Shown here piece after piece: positions 16,019 to 24,604 of a DNA stretch of 64,000 bases. Below the pieces are notes generated by a model that was given only the letters and a program-made list of their open reading frames with translations, was not told the DNA's origin and searched no databases. The translations under genes and the position numbers were made by a program. Source of the DNA: JABAAE01 sp905480545 (GTDB lineage Bacteria > Planctomycetota > Planctomycetia > Pirellulales > Pirellulaceae); assembly GCA_943788025.1 (NCBI GenBank), contig CALSOR010000009.1:1-64000 (forward strand), in the 5' to 3' direction. Within the stretch, counting starts at the first letter, position 1; each line of letters starts with the position of its first letter.

Positions 16019-16155
16019 GTTTCGGGTGTGACTTGCTTGGCTACGAAGTGATTCAACCTTGACGATGATCTGCCCGGATTAATGGGGACCCGGTTTTCAT
16101 CCTATTTACGTTATTGTTTTTTGATCAATTTTGCCTACGTTGAGTTTGGCGCATG

Positions 16156-16180
16156 AAAAAACGACGCCGAAACGTCGTTT
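16156..16180 (-). terminator. Intrinsic terminator of the FKBP gene
   Basis: On the minus strand AACGACG and CGTCGTT form a stem around TTTCGG, followed directly by a run of T. It lies about 30 nt after the stop codon of the FKBP gene. Confidence 0.75.
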
Positions 16181-16207
16181 GATGTTTTTAACGCGAGACT
16201 CTCAAGC

Positions 16208-16696
16208 CTATTTGATTTCGGAAAGCTCTACCAGGAAATGTAATGTTGAATTCGCGGGAATCAATCCGTTGCCGACGCCTCTGGCACCGTAACCCAGTTT
16301 AGCGGGTATTTCCAGTTCGATCATTCCGCCTTTGCCAATTAGCTGCAAGCCTTCGGTCCAGCCTTTGATCACGCCGGTTAGTGGAAACGAAATTTTTTCA
16401 TTACGACGATAGGAACTATCGAAGATCTTTTTATTGTCGAGCCAGCCCTTGTAGTGGACTGTGACTGTGTCTGTTGCTTTAGGTTTTGCTTTATCCGACT
16501 TTCTCAGGATGCGGTACTTTAAGCCAGATTCCGTCGTCTTGAATTTCGAATCGGCGGTGGCGTCGATTTTACCGGGAGCCGTTTTTTCCATTTTATCTAC
16601 AGGACCAGTCGTCAGTTTTTGGGTTTGCTCTTTTTGAGCGATACCAACGTTGCAAAATAGTAATGCGACCAGTAGGGCGAGCGTTCGGGTGGGCAT
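16208..16696 (-). CDS. FKBP-type peptidyl-prolyl isomerase, exported
   Basis: A 162-residue protein with a signal peptide (TLALLVALLFCNVGIAQ) and a C-terminal FKBP domain of about 100 residues: ESGLKYRILR, VTVHYKGWLDNKKIFDSS, GVIKGWTEGLQLIGKGG, LEIPAKLGYGARG and STLHFLVELSEI. It should catalyse cis-trans isomerisation of proline bonds in extracytoplasmic proteins. Residues 22-55 are a Lys/Thr-rich linker. It has its own downstream terminator and is separated from the next minus-strand gene by about 270 bp, so it is probably monocistronic. Confidence 0.94.
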   Translation of the reverse strand: MPTRTLALLVALLFCNVGIAQKEQTQKLTTGPVDKMEKTAPGKIDATADSKFKTTESGLKYRILRKSDKAKPKATDTVTVHYKGWLDNKKIFDSSYRRNEKISFPLTGVIKGWTEGLQLIGKGGMIELEIPAKLGYGARGVGNGLIPANSTLHFLVELSEIK

Positions 16697-16880
16697 TTAA
16701 TCCTCTTGGCTGTAATAGTGTTAAGCGGTTTCCTTTGGACAATCACAACTATTGTCCAAACCATTATTTTGAATGAATTACCGTTGGATTGCCATTTCAA
16801 TTTATCGTGTTGTTCGATTTTGTGTTGAGAATTATTGAAGCACATCGATAGTTGGGGCTTTGATCGGAATTTTGCGCACG

Positions 16881-16911
16881 AAAAAAGGCGACAACCGAAA
16901 TGGGTGTCGCC
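16881..16911 (-). terminator. Intrinsic terminator of the DUF1571 gene
   Basis: On the minus strand GGCGACA and TGTCGCC pair around an 11-nt loop and are followed by TTTTTT. It lies about 60 nt past the DUF1571 stop. Confidence 0.75.
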
Positions 16912-16969
16912 ATGATTATTGAGTCGATTGGGTTTCCCTTAATGCACCGCGATCAAACAGTTTTGGGAA

Positions 16970-18037
16970 CTACTTATTTGGGAATTCGTAATTTTCATTG
17001 GTGACATCAAAGTCTTTGTCGGTGAGACCAACATTGATTTTTAGATCCGCCATCACATACTGTTCTTCCAAAACAGGTTCTCCACCCGGTTCTTTGGGCC
17101 AAGTCCAAGCAGCGTAGCTGATTGGAACATTTAATTCGTCATCGATGTAGATTTTCGCGATGTGGAATTCGAAATGCTTTCGCTCAACAGGATGAATGAT
17201 TTCGATCAAGGTGCAATCGCGTCCGTTCAGTTTTGTTGACCGATCAATTTTTACTTCGCATTCGGCATGCTTTCGATCGCGTTCTCCCTTTTCAATCATC
17301 CGCAATAACAAAACTTCTAGGCCAACCTCTGTAATGGGATAGCGATTTCCCCGCATCGCAAAAAAACCGTTAGGATCAAGGTCTAGCTGCTTGTTGCCAA
17401 TGAAAGTGTACTCGTGAACGGTTAAACGGTCATTGTTGCGTCCTTTTTGCCAGATGACCTCTCGTCCACTCATTTCTTTCGGTTCTAGGAATTTGACGTA
17501 TACACTCGCGGGCGATTGCTCTTCACCCTCGGCAAAATCATTGTGGCGCAACTTGCTTTCAATAATTTCTTTGGGAAGTAGTTTTTTGCCGATACGTTCT
17601 TGCTTGTGTAGCGTAGTGGTGAAATCCTTAATATGAGATCGTAGGTGTTTCAGTCCTCGTCGCGCTACCACGAGGGCAGGATCCAATGGATGCTCTGCTT
17701 TTTCTGGAGGATGGTCATTGAAGTAGTTGGTGATGACGTTTGGGTTTTTTAATTTTGATTCCAGATTCACGGTGCTATTTGGCGAATTTGATTGGTCATC
17801 GATGACGATGCTCATCGATTTTCCAGTGTTGTCGATGTCCGGGCGTTTTTCCGCGTTGATTGCCATCGCCCAGATGACGCCGCCTGCGAGACCCGCGGCC
17901 AAAATGCTACCCATGAGGAGTTTCGTTTTCCAAGTGACTCCGCTAACGGTTTCTACCGAAGCAACAGAAGTGGGGTCGGTCTCTGGTTTTATGAATTTTT
18001 CGTCCATTAAATCCGTTAATCTAAGATCAGCACTCAT
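16970..18037 (-). CDS. DUF1571 domain-containing membrane protein
   Basis: A 355-residue protein with a cytoplasmic N-terminus of about 38 residues, one membrane segment (LLMGSILAAGLAGGVIWAMA), a linker and a C-terminal DUF1571 domain from about residue 125. Recognisable parts are IKDFTTTLHKQERI, SVYVKFLEPKEMSGREVIW and NVPISYAAWTWP. DUF1571 resembles outer-membrane lipoprotein-sorting folds and is frequent in Planctomycetes, but its role is unknown. It is flanked by a terminator and a long divergent region, so it is probably transcribed alone. Confidence 0.84.
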   Translation of the reverse strand: MSADLRLTDLMDEKFIKPETDPTSVASVETVSGVTWKTKLLMGSILAAGLAGGVIWAMAINAEKRPDIDNTGKSMSIVIDDQSNSPNSTVNLESKLKNPNVITNYFNDHPPEKAEHPLDPALVVARRGLKHLRSHIKDFTTTLHKQERIGKKLLPKEIIESKLRHNDFAEGEEQSPASVYVKFLEPKEMSGREVIWQKGRNNDRLTVHEYTFIGNKQLDLDPNGFFAMRGNRYPITEVGLEVLLLRMIEKGERDRKHAECEVKIDRSTKLNGRDCTLIEIIHPVERKHFEFHIAKIYIDDELNVPISYAAWTWPKEPGGEPVLEEQYVMADLKINVGLTDKDFDVTNENYEFPNK

Positions 18038-18636
18038 TACTTTTACTCCGCATTATTGTTTTTGAAAACGGTTTCTGACGCCAGAACGATTTGGTGGTTT
18101 TTTGGACATCGATCCCGAATCAGAGCCAAAACGCCGCTATCTTTCGAAAAAAGTGATGCTGACGCAGCCAGATATTCTTTCGCCAAGTCAAATCCGCGAT
18201 TGGGGGATTGGACGAGTCTCGCCTCTCTTTTATCGGCAATCGGTACCGTGTTTTCGTGTTTTCAAGTTTTTTTCTTTGGCGACTCGACGTTTTTTTCGGC
18301 GGTCATGTCATCGATTGGTTACGATCTTGCGATGCAAAGCATTTGGAAAAGTTGTCGTGAAATGAACAGAATTCCCAATCGATACTGCTTCGCACTGAAG
18401 CTGTCGATTTGCGTGGCAGCTTGATTCTCCTACCCGGATCAACTGAATTTCTGTTTCAACCGATATCTTTTTCCTAAACCCTTGCGATCCCCTATCGGTT
18501 GAAGAAATAATTAGGGTAAGCGGAACCAGTGCTCGCGGAGTTTGAGTCCGGCATTTGCAAACTCGAATTTTAAAACCGCAACTCACAAACTATTGACGTC
18601 CCGCGTTTTGATCACCCCCCAAGAGAATGTTTTTTG
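18038..18636. other. Divergent intergenic region, no gene called
   Basis: About 600 bp between the divergent DUF1571 and galM genes, which should hold both promoters. Short frames exist, for example 18056-18424 on the plus strand, but their translations look like random sequence. I see no RNA gene. Confidence 0.45.
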
Positions 18637-19836
18637 ATGAGCTTAAAAGTATCGAAATACGCTGCGTCGATCGCAGCACTGTTAATGTTGTCCGCGATAG
18701 CCAATGGGCAAAAACCTGAGTCTGAACCGTTTGGTAAAACGAAAGACGGTACGGCCGTTGAAGTTTACACGTTGAAAAGCAGCAAGGGGCTTGTGGCCAA
18801 GATCATGACTCGCGGTGCGACGTTGACTGAATTGCATTTGCCCGACAAGGACGGAACGATCGCGGATTGTATCCTCGGTTGGGATGACGTTGCGGGTTAC
18901 GAATCGGAAGATAACCAGTATTTCGGATGCACGACTGGTCGCGTTTGCAATCGAATCGCTAAAGGCAAGTTCACGCTGGACGGAAAAGAGTACACGCTGG
19001 CGATCAACAATGATCTGAATCATCTGCATGGCGGTGTGGAAAAGAGTCTGGACAAAGTTGTTTGGACGGCCAAAACCTGGGGGGGAGAGAAGGCTTCCGG
19101 GGTGACGTTTACCTACAAGAGCCCAGATGGTGAAGAAGGCTATCCGGGGAATTTAACCGTCTCGGTTACCTACAGCGTTCCTCGTGATAAAAACAATCTC
19201 TCAATCTCTTACAAGGCCACCACGGACCAGGCAACGCCAGTCAACTTGACTAACCATGCGTACTTTAATCTGTCGGGCGCGGGTAGCAAAACGGTTTTGA
19301 ATCATGCGTTACTCGTTAATGCTGAATCGTACACACCAAACGATGAAACTTTGATTCCAACCGGCAAAATTGAGTCTGTCGAAGGAACCGATCTGGATTT
19401 TCGTAAATTCACTCGCATTGCAAAACGTGTTAAAAACTTCGACGAGAAGCCGGAAATCGGGTACGACCACAATTTCGTTTTAAAGCCAAAGCCGGAAGGC
19501 AAGAAGATGGTTTTTGCCGCAGCTTTGCGTGATGCTAAGTCAGGCCGGCAAATGCGAATCATGACAAGTGAGCCAGGGATTCAGTTTTATTCCGGGAACT
19601 TTCTCAAAGGGCAAGTAGGAAAAGATGGAAAAACGTACGCCCACCGAAGTGCCCTATGCCTGGAAACGCAACATTTTCCAGATTCGATCAACCATGAAAA
19701 CTTCCCAACAACGGTTTTGAAACCGGGTGAAGAGTTTACATCGCAATCGGTTTATCAATTCTCCACATTTGTGCCCAGAAAGAACGCCGGCAAAGCGAAG
19801 GGCAAGAAGTCGGAATCGAAGAACGATGAAAAGTGA
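18637..19836 (+). CDS. galM: Aldose 1-epimerase, exported
   Basis: A 399-residue galactose mutarotase, which interconverts alpha and beta anomers of aldoses. An N-terminal signal (KYAASIAALLMLSAIANGQ) suggests a periplasmic location, unlike the cytoplasmic E. coli enzyme. Catalytic features are visible: NRIAKGKFTLDGKEYTL, NNDLNHLHGG with the sugar-binding His, VNLTNHAYFNLSG with the catalytic His, and a late LCLETQHFPDSINH with the catalytic Glu. The C-terminus ends in a Lys-rich tail. The ATG at 18637 is chosen over the TTG just upstream. A strong terminator follows. Confidence 0.93.
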   Translation: MSLKVSKYAASIAALLMLSAIANGQKPESEPFGKTKDGTAVEVYTLKSSKGLVAKIMTRGATLTELHLPDKDGTIADCILGWDDVAGYESEDNQYFGCTTGRVCNRIAKGKFTLDGKEYTLAINNDLNHLHGGVEKSLDKVVWTAKTWGGEKASGVTFTYKSPDGEEGYPGNLTVSVTYSVPRDKNNLSISYKATTDQATPVNLTNHAYFNLSGAGSKTVLNHALLVNAESYTPNDETLIPTGKIESVEGTDLDFRKFTRIAKRVKNFDEKPEIGYDHNFVLKPKPEGKKMVFAAALRDAKSGRQMRIMTSEPGIQFYSGNFLKGQVGKDGKTYAHRSALCLETQHFPDSINHENFPTTVLKPGEEFTSQSVYQFSTFVPRKNAGKAKGKKSESKNDEK

Positions 19837-20307
19837 GCGATGAAAAGTGATTGAGTCCCGTTCGATGATCGCAGAACCGTCTTCCGACTTTGCGATAAAG
19901 CACGATCTGACAAAAAGCACGATGGCGCATCGTGCTTTTTTTGCATCTTGGGGAAATTACCGTCTGCGGGGCGATTTTAGGCAGGTTCTTTCATTCGGGT
20001 GGATTTGGTCAATCAAGCTAACGCCCAATGGTGTCCTTCGTTGTTTCTCGTTGTTGCAAAACCGTCCACGAAACGGTCAACCACGGTGTGTTTTGTTGTG
20101 AAACCGCCCAAATTTGAACTTATCGGGCAAGCTAACCGACACATAAATTCAGGTTGGTGGTTAAACGGCCTGCGTTGTTTTTTTTGGATCAACGTGTGAT
20201 GAGCTCAAACAGGGCGGTTTTTCAACAAATTGCTTTCACTGTCGGGGGAAGTTGCTGGTTGGTAGAATGAGAACAGTCCCTTAAACATCCGAATAAAAAG
20301 AAGCCCT
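19837..20307. other. Intergenic, contains the galM terminator only
   Basis: About 470 bp. Apart from the hairpin at 19912-19942 I see no feature with support; a short palindrome ACCGT-N7-ACGGT occurs near 20060. Confidence 0.4.
19912..19942 (+). terminator. Intrinsic terminator after galM
   Basis: A 13-bp perfect stem (AAAAAGCACGATG paired with CATCGTGCTTTTT) around loop GCG, followed by more T. It works on the plus strand for galM and could act in both directions. Confidence 0.85.
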
Positions 20308-21621
20308 ATGTATTTTCGTCTTGCGAAACGCCTTTTGATGGAAACTGACAAACGCTTGCTCTGGAAATTGTTCTGGAACATGGGTGTAAAGGGGCTTCGT
20401 TCGGTGATGAAGCACAAGTCACGATTGAAGAAAGGCGAATTCTTTCCGCCTTATCTTTACATTTCGATCATCAACAGTTGTAATCTCCGTTGCCAGGGTT
20501 GCTGGGTCGACGTGGCCCATAAACAGCACAAAATCGAGTTTGACGCCTTAAACAAGATGGTGAACGAGGCCAAATCGATGGGCAATTCGTTTTTCGGGTT
20601 GCTTGGCGGAGAGCCGTTTATGCACAAGGAGATGTTGGACTTTATAGCGGAGCATCGCGACGTCTATTTTCAGGTGTTCACCAATGGTCAGTTCATCACC
20701 GATGAGGTCGCTAAAACGTTGCGTAAGCTTGGCAATGTGACGCCGCTGATCAGTATCGAAGGAACCGAGATTGTTTCCGATGAGCGACGTCGCGGAATGA
20801 AGGGCAATGTCTTCAACGAAACGATGCAGGGCGTTCAAAACTGTTTAAACAACAAAGTTCTCACCGGTGTTTGCACCAGTCTTTGCCAAACCAACTTTGA
20901 CGACCTGCTGCAAGAATCATGGGTCGACAAGTTGGTTAAGATGGGCGTGATGTATTGCTGGTTTCATATCTACCGTCCGGTCGGTCCAGAATCGAATCCG
21001 GATTTAGCTTTGACGCCCGAGCAACAGCGAAAGGCGCGTCAGTTTGTCGTTGACATGCGTTGCAAGAAACCGATCTTTATCATTGATGCCTACTACGATG
21101 CCGATGGAAAAGCTTTATGCCCGGCAGCGACGGGTTTTACGCATCACATCAATCCGTGGGGCGATATCGAGCCATGTCCGATTGTGCAGTTTGCCAAAGA
21201 GTCGATCCACGAAGATCGATCGTTAAAAGAGACTTTTAACGAATCTGCGTTTCTCCGTGATTTCCGAGAAACTGCGGCCAGTAGTACTCGCGGTTGTATT
21301 GTTCTTGAGCGTCCAGATCTGATTGCGGAATTAGCCGAGCGGCATGGTGCAAAAGACTCGACCGCGCGCGGGACGTATATGGACGAGGTTAACGCCATGA
21401 TTCCTCGTCGAAGTCAGTACCATCCGGATATGGATCCCATTCCTGAAAAATCATGGGCGTACAAATTCGCTAAGAAGTTCGCTTTCCATGAATATGGTGT
21501 TTACAAAAAGAACTTCGAGGATGGGCGAAATTGGATCGACCCCGATACGGTTGAAATTTCGGTGAATTCAAAATCCGAAGACCAATCCGATGCGCCGGCG
21601 ACTTTTCAAATTTCTAAGTAA
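20308..21621 (+). CDS. Radical SAM protein with SPASM-like C-terminal region
   Basis: A 437-residue radical SAM enzyme. SIINSCNLRCQGCWVDVA carries the CxxxCxxC motif that binds the 4Fe-4S cluster for S-adenosylmethionine cleavage. FFGLLGGEPFMHKEMLDF is the GGEP SAM-binding motif. Further Cys residues at ALCPAATGF, IEPCPIVQF and RGCIV resemble a SPASM-type auxiliary cluster region. An N-terminal 45-residue basic leader (RLAKRLLMETDKRLLWKL) precedes the barrel. The neighbours give no substrate, so the reaction is unknown. The gene converges on leuC across a tandem repeat. Confidence 0.88.
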   Translation: MYFRLAKRLLMETDKRLLWKLFWNMGVKGLRSVMKHKSRLKKGEFFPPYLYISIINSCNLRCQGCWVDVAHKQHKIEFDALNKMVNEAKSMGNSFFGLLGGEPFMHKEMLDFIAEHRDVYFQVFTNGQFITDEVAKTLRKLGNVTPLISIEGTEIVSDERRRGMKGNVFNETMQGVQNCLNNKVLTGVCTSLCQTNFDDLLQESWVDKLVKMGVMYCWFHIYRPVGPESNPDLALTPEQQRKARQFVVDMRCKKPIFIIDAYYDADGKALCPAATGFTHHINPWGDIEPCPIVQFAKESIHEDRSLKETFNESAFLRDFRETAASSTRGCIVLERPDLIAELAERHGAKDSTARGTYMDEVNAMIPRRSQYHPDMDPIPEKSWAYKFAKKFAFHEYGVYKKNFEDGRNWIDPDTVEISVNSKSEDQSDAPATFQISK

Positions 21622-21685
21622 ACTGCTTTTAAAATTCGGCCATTTGTGATCGTTGGTGCAATGGAAGGTCTTTGCCCTCACTGAT

Positions 21686-21775
21686 CATTCATGCTCTGTG
21701 CCATTCATGCTCTGTGCCATTCATGCTCTGTGCCATTCATGCTCTGAGCCATTCATGCTCTGTGCCATTCATGCC
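21686..21775. repeat. Tandem repeat, 5.6 copies of a 16-bp unit
   Basis: Units of CATTCATGCTCTGTGC begin at 21686, 21702, 21718, 21734 and 21750, with a partial copy to 21775. One copy has a single substitution (GAGC for GTGC). It lies in the gap between the convergent radical SAM and leuC genes, starting 64 bp after one stop codon and ending 24 bp from the other. Confidence 0.93.
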
Positions 21776-21799
21776 AAAGTCGTGCAGGTGCGAATGCAG

Positions 21800-23215
21800 C
21801 TACGATTTGAAGTTCCATTCTCGAATGTCCGTAAAGTGCCCGCGGATCGCTGCTGCTGCTGCCATTGATGGCGAGACCAAATGCGTCCGACCACCTTTTC
21901 CCTGTCGTCCCTCGAAATTCCGGTTACTTGTTGAGGCACATCGCTCGCCGGGCTCAAGTTTGTCTGGGTTCATGGCGAGGCACATGCTGCAGCCAGCTTC
22001 ACGCCAATCAAAACCAGCCTCAATAAAGATCTTGTCGAGGCCTTCGTTTTCCGCGTCGCGTTTGACGACGCCACTACCGGGAACAACCATCGCATTGACG
22101 CGATCGGAAACCTTGTGTCCTTTGGCGACTTGGGCTGCGGCACGAAGATCTTCAATTCGAGCGTTGGTGCACGATCCAATGAATACGCGATTGATAGATA
22201 CGTCCTGAATCTTTTCGCCCGCCTTCAGTCCCATGTATTCAAGGGCTGCGGCAATTGTTTTTTGATCCATCTCAGAAGAACCGTCAGCTGAGCTCGGAAT
22301 TGCACTGTCGACGCCGCAAACCTGCCCGGGATTGGTTCCCCAAGTAATCTGCGGTGTGATCTCTGATCCGGAGAAGACCCTGGTCTTGTCGTAAACTGAA
22401 CCCTCGTCGCTGGGTAATTGTCGCCAATGTTCGACTGCTGCTTCAAAATCGGTCGGGGCGTGTTCTTTGCCTCGAAGGTAGTCGAACGTGATTTCGTCGG
22501 GAGCGATCATTCCCGCCCGCGCCCCCGCTTCAATTGACATATTGCAAACCGTCATCCGCTCTTCCATTGTCAAATTGCGAACAGCTTCACCTGTGAACTC
22601 GAAAACATGTCCATTACCGCCGGACGTCGATATCTGCCCGATGATGTACAAAATCATGTCCTTGGCTGTGACACCTTGTCCCAATTTTCCATCGACGCGA
22701 AGCTCATATGTTTTGGGTTTGGCTTGCAGTAAAGTTTGTGTCGCCATCACATGTTCGACTTCGCTTGTTCCGATTCCAAATGCAAGCGATCCGAATGCGC
22801 CATGAGTCGCGGTATGACTGTCTCCACAAACGATCGTCATTCCGGGTTGGGTGTACCCCATTTCCGGACCGATGACGTGGACAATTCCCTGGTTGATGCT
22901 GTCTAGATCATAGAGTCGAACGCCGAATTCCTTGCAGTTATTCCGCAATGTATCGACTTGTTGACGAGCAATCAAATCCGTAATGGGCAAACCACGGTCC
23001 GTCGTCGGCACGTTATGATCCGGTGTCGCAATGGTTAACTCGGGGCGGCGAAGTTTGCGTCCTGCCAGGCGCAGGCCCTCGAACGCTTGTGGGCTGGTTA
23101 CCTCATGGACTAGGTGCAAGTCGATATACAGGATTGCCTGCTTTGCCGGTTCTTGAAAAACGACGTGTTGGTCCCAGATTTTTTCAAACATCGTCCGAGG
23201 TGACGAAGTAATCAT
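21800..23215 (-). CDS. leuC: 3-isopropylmalate dehydratase large subunit
   Basis: A 471-residue aconitase-family Fe-S enzyme of leucine synthesis that isomerises 2-isopropylmalate to 3-isopropylmalate. Landmarks: MFEKIWDQHVVFQEP at the start, IVCGDSHTATHGAFGSLAFG, FIGSCTNARIEDLRAAA with the first cluster Cys, and EAGCSMCLAMNPDKLEPGERC with the other Cys ligands, then SNRNFEGRQGKGGRTHLVSP. Length is typical. The start at 23215 has AGAGAG six nt upstream; an ATG 8 codons later is possible. The partner leuD is not in the window, whereas leuCD usually adjoin in many bacteria. Confidence 0.96.
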   Translation of the reverse strand: MITSSPRTMFEKIWDQHVVFQEPAKQAILYIDLHLVHEVTSPQAFEGLRLAGRKLRRPELTIATPDHNVPTTDRGLPITDLIARQQVDTLRNNCKEFGVRLYDLDSINQGIVHVIGPEMGYTQPGMTIVCGDSHTATHGAFGSLAFGIGTSEVEHVMATQTLLQAKPKTYELRVDGKLGQGVTAKDMILYIIGQISTSGGNGHVFEFTGEAVRNLTMEERMTVCNMSIEAGARAGMIAPDEITFDYLRGKEHAPTDFEAAVEHWRQLPSDEGSVYDKTRVFSGSEITPQITWGTNPGQVCGVDSAIPSSADGSSEMDQKTIAAALEYMGLKAGEKIQDVSINRVFIGSCTNARIEDLRAAAQVAKGHKVSDRVNAMVVPGSGVVKRDAENEGLDKIFIEAGFDWREAGCSMCLAMNPDKLEPGERCASTSNRNFEGRQGKGGRTHLVSPSMAAAAAIRGHFTDIREWNFKS

Positions 23216-23665
23216 CGGTTGCTCTCTGTGGTTAGTGGGATTTGGATCGCAAATTTTTTTCAGACCCTCTTGCCAAATCGGAGCGAAAATAAGCCCCGGG
23301 CGTCAGTCCGCTCACAAAACCGATTGACCCCAAAACAAAATGGGCAGTGCGCTTGGAATTCAAAAATCGGAGTCACACCAATTGTGTCGATTAGTTTTTG
23401 ATTTAGCGGAAAAATCAGGTTAGTTCGATATGAATCAAATCGATGTCAGCTAATTTGCAGGTAAAACTTGCAACAACTACCAGATTCGCGATCCTCGAGA
23501 ACATAATATATCGCCTCCAGTAGAAGTTCGCGAGCGGAACAGGTCGCTAAAGTGATTTTCGTGTTCTCCATTTTCGTGCTCGCCATTTTCGCCGAGGCGA
23601 TTCCCGCCTCGTTACCATTTGTAGATTTAGTCCACCGGCATTCACGCAATCGGAACAAAGCCTAA
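23216..23665. other. Divergent intergenic region, no gene seen
   Basis: About 450 bp between the divergent leuC and uppP genes, presumably with both promoters. A short stretch near 23560-23600 repeats CATTTTCG a few times. No coding frame or RNA is supported. Confidence 0.4.
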
Positions 23666-24460
23666 ATGAATCTTTTTGACCTACTGATTCTTGCTGTCGT
23701 TCAAGGTATTGCCGAGTTTCTGCCAATTAGTTCATCCGGACATTTGGTGCTGTTTGGGAAGTGGCTAGGCATCGAAAAGGCCCAAGGTTCGCTCAATATC
23801 ATGCTTCACGCGGGAACATTGGGTTCGATTGTCGTGTTTTACTTTTCGCGAATCTTGCGCTTGCTCGAAAAAGATCGCCGTGTGATTCCGTTGTTGATTG
23901 TTGGAACGATTCCAGCCGTCGTGATTGGGCTTTATTTGAAAAAATATCACGAGTCCATTTTGGTTAATCCGTGGATAGCAGCGAGCATGTTGTTGGTCAC
24001 AGGTGGGATACTGATTGCAAGTTACTTTTTGCCCAAGCGAGACGGCATCGAATATTCCGACGCCGGTTACTCAACAGCACTGCTCATCGGTATCTTTCAA
24101 GCCTTCGCAATCTTGCCAGGGATTTCCCGGAGCGGTTCCACGATTTTTGCCGGTCAACTTTTCGGTTTGAAACGCGAATCCGCTGGAACATTTTCGTTTC
24201 TGCTTGCCATACCTGTGATTGCAGGCGCGGTGGTGCTTGAGTTGAAAGACATGATCGGCTCGGAGGAAGGCGTTAACGCCAGCGGTTCGGGCGACGCAAG
24301 TATTGGGTTGTTGTTGTTAGGGGCCTTCGTGTCGTTTGTTGTCGGCTATTTTTCTCTTGTTTGGCTGGTGGCATTTATTCAAAAAGGTAAATTTCATTGG
24401 TTCGCCGCGTGGTGCATCCCGTTTGGGATTTTTGCTCTTATCATGCTAATGCTCGGCTGA
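23666..24460 (+). CDS. uppP: Undecaprenyl-diphosphatase
   Basis: A 264-residue integral membrane phosphatase (BacA/UppP family) that recycles undecaprenyl diphosphate to the monophosphate lipid carrier for cell-wall and polysaccharide synthesis. Both signature motifs are present: VQGIAEFLPISSSGHLVLFG near the N-terminus and FAILPGISRSGSTIFAGQLF in the middle, with about eight hydrophobic segments. Length is typical. It has no close co-directional partner. Confidence 0.96.
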   Translation: MNLFDLLILAVVQGIAEFLPISSSGHLVLFGKWLGIEKAQGSLNIMLHAGTLGSIVVFYFSRILRLLEKDRRVIPLLIVGTIPAVVIGLYLKKYHESILVNPWIAASMLLVTGGILIASYFLPKRDGIEYSDAGYSTALLIGIFQAFAILPGISRSGSTIFAGQLFGLKRESAGTFSFLLAIPVIAGAVVLELKDMIGSEEGVNASGSGDASIGLLLLGAFVSFVVGYFSLVWLVAFIQKGKFHWFAAWCIPFGIFALIMLMLG

Positions 24461-24604
24461 TGACATGGATTTCCAATTGGATGGTACATCAATTTCCTAA
24501 TATCAATGCAAGCATGGGCGAAATCGTTTAAATTGATGATTGGCCGGAAACGGTCATTAACGAGCAAAAGTATCGGCAGTGGCTGAGTTTTTTGGGGTGT
24601 CTTA

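Noticed and set aside
18056..18424. 122-residue plus-strand frame between DUF1571 and galM genes
   Set aside because: No ribosome binding site, composition like random sequence, and it occupies the divergent promoter region.
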